From the NCBI RefSeq assembly GCF_900104395.1, contig NZ_FMXX01000068.1: a stretch of DNA of 6,545 bases; one strand, given 5' to 3'. Made by a program: the position numbers and the translations under genes. Below, piece after piece: positions 1 through 5,838 of the stretch. The stretch comes from Fusobacterium_C necrophorum (lineage in GTDB: Bacteria; Fusobacteriota; Fusobacteriia; Fusobacteriales; Fusobacteriaceae). Each line of letters opens with the position of its first letter. Within the stretch, counting starts at the first letter, position 1. Under the pieces are notes generated by a model, which ran no database searches, was not told the origin of the DNA, and saw only the letters and a program-made list of their open reading frames with translations.

Positions 1-50
1 ATTCTAATCAATAGCAAATCGGAAGGAAATAAGACAAAGGCAGGCTTAAT
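1..50 (+). repeat. 50-bp direct repeat, copy 1 (pre-toxin recombination arm)
   Basis: This stretch matches 2918-2967 at 49 of 50 positions; the only difference is G at 26 versus A at 2943. It encodes ILINSKSEGNKTKAGLI in the exoprotein frame. The match probably extends further left, beyond the window, because the second copy is preceded by ~350 bp of clear pre-toxin coding sequence. Shared pre-toxin sequence just upstream of different toxin domains is the expected substrate for swapping toxin tips by homologous recombination. Confidence 0.9.
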
Positions 51-1314
51 AGGCACCATAGCAGAAGAGCAAAGCCATATTATAGGAAAGATAGAGGGAA
101 GACAAAAGAAAGTTCCTGATGGAAGTGAAAAAGGTTTAGAGAATTTAGGAAGACCCACAAATGCTTTCTTTCAAGAGCAATATCGTAAGAATAATCAAGC
201 CATAGAAGTAGTCAGTGATGGCAGAGATTATTCTAATGTTGATTTTGGAGAACATGTTGGGGATCATCCAGGGGCACTTGTCTTTTCCAATCCTTATACG
301 GCAATGACGGCTGGAATTGCTATCGCAGGATATGCCCTATTACCGGAAGAACAAAAAGAAGCAATCAATGATGCTGTCATAACTACTTATGAAGAAATAA
401 AAGAGAGAATAAAGGAGATAGGAAATCATACCAAAATTTCTTATGCAGTAGTAAAATCAATGCTAGAACAAGAATTGCAAGAAAAAGGGATTACGGCAAG
501 TGTAACAGTAGATACCAATAAAGAAAATGGAAACATTATGTATACAGTATCTCCAATTCCGGAAGATATGAAATTGCCTAGGGTATTGCCATTACCATTG
601 CCAGAGGTTAAACAACCTGATATTGAATCCATTCCCTTAAATCAAAATATGGAAGAAACACTTTCCGAAAAGAAAGAAGAAGGAGAAAAAGCGAGAAGAG
701 AACAAGAAAGATTAAAGGAAATGGGTAGAAATAGAGGAATTCCTATACCAGATGAAAAATCTGTTACTATATTTACTATTAGTACAGAAGAAGCTAAAGA
801 AATATACAAAGATGTACAAGGAAAAAATAAAGTAGTAAATTTGCCAAAAAATTTAACTAAGGAGCAAATAGAAAATAAAAAAAATAAAGCAAATTCAAAA
901 ATATTAGATGAACAATTAAAAAAATCTAATATACCAAAGCCTGATTATGATTGTGCAGCTCATCATTTAGTTTCTGATAAAACTATGCCTAATGCAACTA
1001 AGGCTTTAAATAAATATGGAATAGATATAAATTCAGCAACAAATGGAGTTTATTTACCAACATCTAAAGCAAATAGTAGTAAAATTACAACAGAAGCTGT
1101 TCATTCTGGACCGAATGGTAAAGAATACAAGGAAACTTTAGAAACATCTATACCAAGAATTGTAAAAAATATGGAAAACATACGAGCTTCCCATAGTGAA
1201 ATACAAGTAGCAATAGAAAATGAATTAAATAATGTAAGGGTTAAACTACTGACAGGAGAATTAAAAATAAATAATGCAAAATTAAAAGAAAAAACAGAAA
1301 AGGGGAAGAAATAA
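1..1314 (+). CDS. C-terminal end of a CdiA/FhaB-type exoprotein with AHH nuclease toxin tip (5' partial)
   Basis: The frame is open from the first base of the window, so an ATG at 304 is internal and this is the last 437 residues of a larger protein. Residues 1-~240 are a pre-toxin segment (for example GLIGTIAEEQSHIIGKIEG). A Glu/Lys/Arg-rich linker at ~220-240 leads to the toxin. The C-terminal ~130 residues carry the AHH nuclease signature: AAHH at 319-322, a following Ala/Thr-rich helix, NGVYLP at 348-353, His368 in VHSG and Tyr376. AHH is a family of the HNH/Endonuclease VII superfamily common at the tips of polymorphic toxins, so DNA cleavage in a target cell is the expected activity. 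AGGGGA at 1301-1306, inside the 3' end, serves the next gene. The AHH call is firm; the carrier being a two-partner secretion exoprotein is inferred from the pre-toxin style and the cassette layout, since the secretion domain lies outside the window. Confidence 0.85.
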   Translation: MLINSKSEGNKTKAGLIGTIAEEQSHIIGKIEGRQKKVPDGSEKGLENLGRPTNAFFQEQYRKNNQAIEVVSDGRDYSNVDFGEHVGDHPGALVFSNPYTAMTAGIAIAGYALLPEEQKEAINDAVITTYEEIKERIKEIGNHTKISYAVVKSMLEQELQEKGITASVTVDTNKENGNIMYTVSPIPEDMKLPRVLPLPLPEVKQPDIESIPLNQNMEETLSEKKEEGEKARREQERLKEMGRNRGIPIPDEKSVTIFTISTEEAKEIYKDVQGKNKVVNLPKNLTKEQIENKKNKANSKILDEQLKKSNIPKPDYDCAAHHLVSDKTMPNATKALNKYGIDINSATNGVYLPTSKANSSKITTEAVHSGPNGKEYKETLETSIPRIVKNMENIRASHSEIQVAIENELNNVRVKLLTGELKINNAKLKEKTEKGKK

Positions 1315-1315
1315 A

Positions 1316-2494
1316 ATGAAAATATATGAAATAGGATTTGATTATGTTAATTATGATGTAATGTTTACTTTTAAAATAAATAAAGATGCTTCTTTTTTCT
1401 TTTCAAAAGAAGAATTAGATAGATATTTTAAAAAAGATAGATTTTATGAAGAAGCAAATTTGAAAAGATATGTAGAAGGAGAAGTAAAAATATTAGATGT
1501 AACATTATTAGATATATATAAAGATAAATATGGCACATATGAGGGATTGGAAAAATATGTAGAATTAATACCTGATGGTAAAAAATCTGATATTAAAGAT
1601 ATCATATATCTTCCTGGATTTGGAATCAAAGTGATATTGTCAAAAAAAGCAAAAGAATATATAGAGAAAAAATATTCAGGGAAACTAGAGTATTTGAAAG
1701 TAAACTATGATAACAAAGATTTTTATATTGTGACAGATATAAAAGATGTTGAATATTGTTATGATTTAAAACTACCTCCCAATATAATAGATGTTTATGA
1801 TTTCTCAAAAGTGAGTGGTAAAAATGATATTTTTAAAATAGGTGCTATTGGAAGAAAAGACTATTTTTTAGAACAATTTTTTTGTATAGAAAATTTTAAA
1901 AATTATATTGAAAAAAGTGATTTAAAAGGTTACAAATTTAAAGAAATGAAGGATATAAATGATTTCGATATTTCTAAAGAGGAGAAAAAAGAAGAAATCC
2001 AATTTCCAGAAATAGAAGATGAAGGGTATTATAAAAGTGGAAAATTAAAATATACAGGAACTTTATGGAAAGGCTTTAGAATAAAAAGGTGGAAATCTTG
2101 GCATGAGAATGGAAATTTAGAATCTGATGGAGAATTTAGTAAGAAAGGTGAAGAAGAGGGAGAGTGGAAATATTATCATAAAAATGGAAAAATAAGAAAT
2201 ATTGCTAATTATAAAAATGGAAAGTTAGTAGGGCTTGTTAAAAATTTTAATGAAGATGGCAAATTGTATTCAACGACATATTATGAAAAAGACTCTAACT
2301 TAACAAAATGGCAATTTTTCTATGAAGATGAGAAAAGCATTGAAAAAGAAGGAAAGGCTTATGATATGGGATATGAAGTAGAGAAGAGATGGGAAATAAT
2401 AGGGGAATGGAAATATTATAAGAAAGATGGGGAACTTGAAAAGATAGAAACTTATGAAAATGGGGAAATAGTTAAAGTGGAAGAATTTCAATAG
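1316..2494 (+). CDS. Probable immunity protein: Imm11/DUF1629-like domain plus MORN-type repeats
   Basis: The ATG lies one base after the toxin stop, with AGGGGA nine bases upstream, so it is translationally coupled to the AHH toxin and is the natural candidate for its immunity protein. The 392-residue product has two parts. Residues 1-~230 resemble the Imm11/DUF1629 immunity family: an LSKKAKEYIEKK helix, a YLKV strand, and the ending IFKIG...FFCIENFKNYIEKSDLKGYKF, which matches the family's pattern. Residues ~237-392 hold repeated Gly/Trp/Tyr-rich units (YYKSGKLKYTG, SWHENGNLESDG, KYYHKNGKI, KNFNEDGKLY, KYYKKDGELEKI) typical of MORN_2 / YwqK-like antitoxin repeats. No signal peptide or membrane segment is visible, so it should act in the cytoplasm. 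Partnership with the toxin is inferred from position; the Imm11 assignment is from pattern memory and is less sure than the MORN call. Confidence 0.8.
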   Translation: MKIYEIGFDYVNYDVMFTFKINKDASFFFSKEELDRYFKKDRFYEEANLKRYVEGEVKILDVTLLDIYKDKYGTYEGLEKYVELIPDGKKSDIKDIIYLPGFGIKVILSKKAKEYIEKKYSGKLEYLKVNYDNKDFYIVTDIKDVEYCYDLKLPPNIIDVYDFSKVSGKNDIFKIGAIGRKDYFLEQFFCIENFKNYIEKSDLKGYKFKEMKDINDFDISKEEKKEEIQFPEIEDEGYYKSGKLKYTGTLWKGFRIKRWKSWHENGNLESDGEFSKKGEEEGEWKYYHKNGKIRNIANYKNGKLVGLVKNFNEDGKLYSTTYYEKDSNLTKWQFFYEDEKSIEKEGKAYDMGYEVEKRWEIIGEWKYYKKDGELEKIETYENGEIVKVEEFQ

Positions 2495-2498
2495 AAAC

Positions 2499-2527
2499 TT
2501 GAAAGTGAAAATATACTACAATATAAG
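2499..2527 (+). promoter_or_regulatory. Possible sigma-70 promoter (TTGAAA-17-TATAAG)
   Basis: TTGAAA at 2499-2504 and TATAAG at 2522-2527 are separated by 17 bases, and each differs from consensus at one position. It would start transcription near 2534, inside the terminator hairpin, and read into the second toxin module and the DUF4304 gene. Chance matches are common in DNA this AT-rich, so this is only a candidate. Confidence 0.25.
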
Positions 2528-2560
2528 TAGTCTGAAATTTTTTTAGGCTACTTATTTTCT
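2523..2560 (+). terminator. Rho-independent terminator after the first toxin/immunity pair
   Basis: AAGTAGTCTGAAA at 2525-2537 pairs with TTTTAGGCTACTT at 2541-2553 (two G-T wobbles) around a 3-base loop, and two more pairs extend the stem outward. A T-rich tail (ATTTTCT) follows. It sits 28 bases after the immunity stop codon, which marks the end of the active toxin/immunity operon and separates it from the downstream modules. Confidence 0.75.
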
Positions 2561-2989
2561 AAATCTCCGTACATTACGAATGTTGTAGCTAAAAATGAAA
2601 TCCATGATATTTACCATACAGTAGATAGTACAGTAAATCCAAAAGGAAAAGAAAGTAGAAATGTATTTGAACAACTTGGAGAAATAAGACAAGCAAGAAC
2701 AATCCATAATGTAATAAGTTCAAGATTAGAAGTAGCAGAAAAGAAAGAAGATATCGCAAAAGCTTTTGAAGGAGTCTCCAAAGATTTAGGCTATTCGGTA
2801 AAAGTAATCTATACAGACCCAAGAAACTCACCACAATTAATTGGAATTGATAAAGATGGAAATAGGTATGTAAAAGATGGAACAGCCTATGTAGATGAGA
2901 AAACAGGAATCCATCATATTCTAATCAATAGCAAATCGGAAGAAAATAAGACAAAGGCAGGCTTAATGGAAAAGCGGAAGATGTTTTAA
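2561..2989 (+). pseudogene. Pre-toxin arm of an orphan CdiA/FhaB module, frameshifted at its end
   Basis: This frame (KSPYITNVVAKNEIHDIYH ... GIHHILINSKSEENKTKAGL) is clearly coding but has no start codon with a ribosome site. It is open back only to 2531, within the terminator, and ends at TAA 2987-2989 after an abrupt switch to nonsense (MEKRKMF). It corresponds to exoprotein sequence that should lie just left of the window in the active gene, since its last 50 bases repeat positions 1-50. The active copy reads TTAATAGG where this one reads TTAATGG at 2963-2969. Restoring the single A joins it in frame to GKAEDVLTRRAKAE and the downstream toxin. It is therefore the 5' part of a displaced toxin module broken by a one-base deletion. 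Confidence 0.75.
2918..2967 (+). repeat. 50-bp direct repeat, copy 2
   Basis: This is the partner of positions 1-50 (49/50 identical). The match stops at the exact base where the frameshift occurs, and the sequence after it is unrelated: GGAAAAGCGG here, AGGCACCATA in copy 1. It marks the boundary between shared pre-toxin sequence and module-specific sequence. Confidence 0.9.
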
Positions 2990-3039
2990 CAAGAAGAGCA
3001 AAAGCAGAAACCAATGCTAAATCTTTCATAGATAGTTCT

Positions 3040-3573
3040 GTGGGTGCTATAGTAAGTACAGCGCTTCCAAATAAAATAGGTGGAGGAAGCATAAAAACAC
3101 CTCTTCCAGAAACAGCACAAGTAGCAGTAGCAACAGGGGAAGGGGTTGCAACGACAGGTGGTGCTGTAAGTTTCACAATACCTGCACTGAAAACAGGAGG
3201 AGCGAAAGTAGCATTAATTGCGAGTGGAGTAGGAAATAGCTCAGCTCTGATAAAACTAAATAGAGAAAAAAGTTCAGTAAGACCTGATGATACCGTAATT
3301 ATTAAAACAGAAACAAAGAATGGAGTTGTAACAAGCAGAGAAAGTTATGAAGTAAAAAATTATAAAATAGAAAACTATAATAATATGACTTCAAAAATTG
3401 GAGAACAAGCTAAAATAAGGGTTGATGAACTTCCAAAAGGAACAGTTCAAAAGGTTGTTATAGATGCAAGAGGACAAAAATTAACAACAGAAATAAAAAC
3501 TAAAACAATTGATGATATTGTTAAAAAATCAAATGGAATCATAAAGCCAGAACATATATATTTTATAAAATAG
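3040..3573 (+). CDS. Orphan CdiA-type toxin module, putative PD-(D/E)xK-like endonuclease (frameshifted remnant)
   Basis: The frame is open from 2950 and continues the module at 2561-2989 after a one-base shift; the true module text begins GKAEDVLTRRAKAETNAKSF near 2968. GTG 3040 is only the first in-frame start codon. No Shine-Dalgarno precedes it, so expression from it is doubtful. Numbered from that GTG (177 residues), residues 1-70 are a Gly/Ala/Val-rich pre-toxin stretch. The last ~105 residues look like a small nuclease: Asp83-Asp84, Glu104-Val-Lys106 in SYEVKNY, then KGTVQKVVIDARGQ at 133-146. The D...ExK layout followed by an IDxRGQ strand resembles CdiA endonuclease toxins with a restriction-enzyme-like fold. 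The nuclease call rests on motifs alone. The DUF4304 gene starts 12 bases after the stop and is its probable immunity partner. Confidence 0.6.
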   Translation: MGAIVSTALPNKIGGGSIKTPLPETAQVAVATGEGVATTGGAVSFTIPALKTGGAKVALIASGVGNSSALIKLNREKSSVRPDDTVIIKTETKNGVVTSRESYEVKNYKIENYNNMTSKIGEQAKIRVDELPKGTVQKVVIDARGQKLTTEIKTKTIDDIVKKSNGIIKPEHIYFIK

Positions 3574-3585
3574 GGAGGATATCAA

Positions 3586-4293
3586 ATGGAAGAATTAACA
3601 ACAAAGGAATTTCATGAAATTTATAAAAAATATTTTAAAGAATATTTCGACAAGCCATTAAAAAAAGATGGATATTATAAAAAGGGAAGTATTACATTTT
3701 ATAAAGTAAATAAATTAATGATGATTGAAACAATAAATTTTCAAAGACATTATGATAGAGTAACCGTTAATTTTGGAGTATCACCATTATGGTGTGGCGC
3801 ATTAAAAGGAGCTATGAGTATAGGAGGAAGAATTAACGTATTTTCAAAAGAGAAATCTCATTGGAGATATCAATGGTGGGATTTAAGAAATGAAGAGGAA
3901 ATAAAAAATAGTATGGCAGAAATACTGGAATTAATTCAAACTGGTTTATACAAATGGTTTAAAGAAAAAGAAGAGGAAGAAAACATAATAGAAAGTCTGA
4001 AAGAAGCATATTTTGATAAGATACATGAATATATGTTTTTAGCAACAGCTATGGCAAAGTTTAAAAGATATGATGAAATATTACCCTATATTGAAAAAGT
4101 GAAAGAAGAATATAAAGAAGGATATTCGAAAGAAGAAAGAGATAGAATAAAATGGTTGAAAGAACTTTTTAAGGAAGTATTGTTGCTTGAGGAAAAAGTG
4201 AAAGAAGGTCATGAAGCAATAGATGACTATATAGTCAAAAGAGAGAGGCAATCTCTGATGGAATTAGGATTAGAAAAATTGATCAAAGATTAG
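3586..4293 (+). CDS. DUF4304-family protein, probable immunity protein of the second module
   Basis: GGGAGG at 3573-3578 overlaps the toxin stop and lies seven bases before the ATG, a strong ribosome site. The 235-residue product begins with the DUF4304 pattern: FHEIYKKYFKEYF, then LKKDGYYKKGSITFYK, then IETINFQRH...RVTVNFGVSPLW. Proteins of this family are often encoded next to polymorphic toxins and act as immunity proteins. Residues ~120-235 are a charged, Glu/Lys-rich helical extension. There is no signal peptide or membrane segment. Because it has its own strong ribosome site and an intact frame while the adjacent toxin is frameshifted, it may be retained as an orphan immunity gene protecting against siblings that carry the intact toxin. 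Family assignment is from pattern recognition; the role is inferred from position. Confidence 0.75.
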   Translation: MEELTTKEFHEIYKKYFKEYFDKPLKKDGYYKKGSITFYKVNKLMMIETINFQRHYDRVTVNFGVSPLWCGALKGAMSIGGRINVFSKEKSHWRYQWWDLRNEEEIKNSMAEILELIQTGLYKWFKEKEEEENIIESLKEAYFDKIHEYMFLATAMAKFKRYDEILPYIEKVKEEYKEGYSKEERDRIKWLKELFKEVLLLEEKVKEGHEAIDDYIVKRERQSLMELGLEKLIKD

Positions 4294-4312
4294 ATTTTAA
4301 GCAATATTCTTT

Positions 4313-4429
4313 ATGAAGGAGTTTGATTTAAAAACTTTTGGAGGAAAAGAGTGGAAGGAATGGCTCTATCGCTGGTATCTGAAGGTAGAAAACTTGGAGA
4401 GGTGGGAAGAAGAAGGTTTCTACATTTAG
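4313..4429 (+). CDS. Small ORF, possible tail of a lost immunity gene
   Basis: A 38-codon ORF from ATG 4313 gives a protein-like sequence rich in aromatic and charged residues (KTFGGKEWKEWLYRWYLK, then ERWEEEGFYI). The composition looks like the C-terminus of a folded protein rather than random AT-rich DNA. The frame is blocked by a TAA at 4298-4300, and no good ribosome site precedes the ATG. It lies just after the DUF4304 gene and just before the third toxin module, where the immunity gene of another cassette would end. I read it as the 3' remnant of an immunity gene whose body was deleted. I do not recognise the family; a genuine small protein is possible. Confidence 0.35.
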   Translation: MKEFDLKTFGGKEWKEWLYRWYLKVENLERWEEEGFYI

Positions 4430-4453
4430 AAAAGAAATATTAAGATAAGAAAA

Positions 4454-4481
4454 GGGTCTGTTTTTATAGAAAAGCAGACCC
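4454..4481 (-). terminator. Strong hairpin, terminator-like on the - strand
   Basis: GGGTCTG at 4454-4460 pairs perfectly with CAGACCC at 4475-4481. The stem is extended by a T-G wobble and four T-A pairs around a 4-base loop. On the + strand it is followed by GAAATACAT, not a T-run. On the - strand it is followed by TTTTCTTATCTT, so the canonical terminator orientation is leftward. No - strand gene lies close to its right, so it may be bidirectional or a relic of a deleted neighbour. Confidence 0.5.
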
Positions 4482-4576
4482 GAAATACATCTAGCATAAC
4501 AGGAGGATGTCTAAGTATTTCTCTAACCGGAATACCTTCAGGAAGTGTAAAGGTTAGCCCCGACATATTAAAAGCT

Positions 4577-5587
4577 ATGAGAGGAAACAGAGGAGAAATC
4601 AGTGATTATACTTCCAAGCCGAATTATTTTATGAAGACGAATGATAAAGAATGGGCAGAAACAGAGGATGGAAAGAAAAAAATAGCAATCGCAGATTCTA
4701 AAATAGACTCATTCAATAAAAATAATCCAGATAGAGAGTATTACAAAATAATAGATGGAAGAAAAAAAGAAGTACTTATCGCGAGTAATCCCAAAGCAAA
4801 ATCATATTGGTATCATCTTGGAAAAAGTTTTTCAGCACCATTTAGAACGGAAGGTTATGGAATTAATGTGCATCCTAATAGTAGTTTTACAGAGGATGTA
4901 AAAGAATTAACAGGGATTGTATTTAGAGGTCTAAATGATCTTTCCAAGCCATTTACTTTAGGAATAGGTTCAAAATTAGGAGATGAAAAGGGAAGAATAA
5001 GAAAGGGAAGTAATCAATATGGGACAAAAGAAGAAGTAGAAGAAAGGCAAGCACTTCTAAAGAATTCCCTTGAATCAGCAATCGATATGGTAGTAACTTC
5101 CGTAACGATACCATTAACTATAAAGGGGATTTCTAAAGGGAAAGAAATAGTTAATAACTATAAATTAAATAATTCTCTAAAAGAATTAAATTATCCTGCT
5201 CATAATGCAGCAAATTATGTCAAATTAAAAGAACAATATAGAGTCAGTGAATTAGCCAATGATGTAGTAGATAGTATTGCTAAAACAGGGAGATTACCAA
5301 ATAATTATATGACTAAAGATCAAGCAAAAGTACTAGGATGGTCGGAAGGAAAAGCATTAAATAATTATGCTCCTGGAAAGGCTATAGGAGGAGATGTTTT
5401 TAATAATTCTACTAGGATTTTACCAATAAAAAATGGAAGAATATGGTATGAAGCTGATGTGGGAATTGACTATAAAATGAGTCGTTCAAATTTTAAAAAT
5501 CCAGGTTATAGAATTCTATATTCAAGTGATGGATTGATATATGGAACATATGATCACTATGAAACTGTATTCCCTATTTTGCCTTAA
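4577..5587 (+). CDS. Orphan CdiA/FhaB toxin module ending in a barnase-type ribonuclease
   Basis: The C-terminal ~110 residues align well with barnase from memory: LPNNYMTKDQAKVLGW, APGKAIGGDVFNN, IWYEADVGIDY, YRILYSSDGLIYGTYDHYETV. Counting from ATG 4577, the catalytic set is present: Lys247 (barnase Lys27), Glu292 (Glu73), Arg312 (Arg87) and His327 (His102). The Arg83 position appears as Lys307, with one extra residue in that loop. The expected activity is cleavage of RNA in a target cell. Residues 1-~225 are module-specific pre-toxin sequence, including a hydrophobic stretch near 165-185. ATG 4577 has no Shine-Dalgarno. The frame is open back to 4430 and already reads as protein upstream (SLTGIPSGSVKVSPDILKAM), so this is best seen as the displaced C-terminus of an exoprotein rather than a free-standing gene. 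No barstar-like gene follows, although barnase toxins need one. Confidence 0.85.
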   Translation: MRGNRGEISDYTSKPNYFMKTNDKEWAETEDGKKKIAIADSKIDSFNKNNPDREYYKIIDGRKKEVLIASNPKAKSYWYHLGKSFSAPFRTEGYGINVHPNSSFTEDVKELTGIVFRGLNDLSKPFTLGIGSKLGDEKGRIRKGSNQYGTKEEVEERQALLKNSLESAIDMVVTSVTIPLTIKGISKGKEIVNNYKLNNSLKELNYPAHNAANYVKLKEQYRVSELANDVVDSIAKTGRLPNNYMTKDQAKVLGWSEGKALNNYAPGKAIGGDVFNNSTRILPIKNGRIWYEADVGIDYKMSRSNFKNPGYRILYSSDGLIYGTYDHYETVFPILP

Positions 5588-5838
5588 TTTTTTATATTTA
5601 TAAAAGTTCAAAAGTATAAAATATAATTTTATAAGAATTCTAAAGAAAAATTATAAATATAGTTTTAACTTTAAAATGTTATATTAATATAATTTAAAAG
5701 ACTTTTATAAAAGTAATTATTTTTTAGAAAAGGAGACCAACTATAAAAAGTCAAGAAAAAATTTAAATAAGAATTTTGTGCATAACAAAATTAGAGTTTG
5801 AAAACCCTTGATTTTTCATATGATTTTAACTGAAAAAT
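5588..5838. other. Extremely AT-rich non-coding stretch between barnase module and IS remnant
   Basis: I find no credible gene here on either strand and no barstar-like reading. It contains a perfect 14-base palindrome, ACTTTTATAAAAGT, at 5701-5714. A hairpin at 5772-5792 has an 8-bp stem (AATTTTGT / ACAAAATT) and a 5-base loop. A good Shine-Dalgarno, AGGAGA at 5731-5736, is not followed by any start codon: ATAAAAAGT appears where ATG would be expected. The left end of the insertion element should fall somewhere in about 5730-5838, but I cannot place it exactly. Confidence 0.6.

Noticed and set aside
304..1314. Independent gene starting at ATG 304
   Set aside because: The frame is open and protein-like from base 1, there is no ribosome site before 304, and the pre-toxin text continues across it.
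1444..2491. Several short - strand ORFs opposite the Imm11/MORN gene
   Set aside because: They are low-complexity Phe/Ile/Leu/Ser products of reversed AT-rich coding sequence, without start signals.
2589..2834. Leu-rich - strand ORF opposite the pre-toxin arm
   Set aside because: It is a mirror of a lysine- and glutamate-rich coding strand; there is no ribosome site and the + strand is clearly the coding one.
2966..2989. ATG 2966 as a start for the second module
   Set aside because: It reads only seven codons to TAA 2987-2989 and is in the wrong frame for the toxin domain.
2925..3176. - strand ORF opposite the Gly/Ala-rich pre-toxin stretch
   Set aside because: It is antisense to a protein-like frame and spans the repeat and frameshift junction; there is no start support.
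4507..4557. Short ORF at ATG 4507 directly after AGGAGG (4501-4506)
   Set aside because: The ATG touches the AGGAGG with no spacer, the ORF has only 16 codons, and the barnase module frame reads as protein through the same bases.
5588..5838. IS110-type bridge RNA next to the transposase 3' end
   Set aside because: I see only a short 8-bp hairpin, and the space of at most ~110 bases up to the likely element edge seems too small. In the IS110 group such RNA lies at the other end, outside the window.
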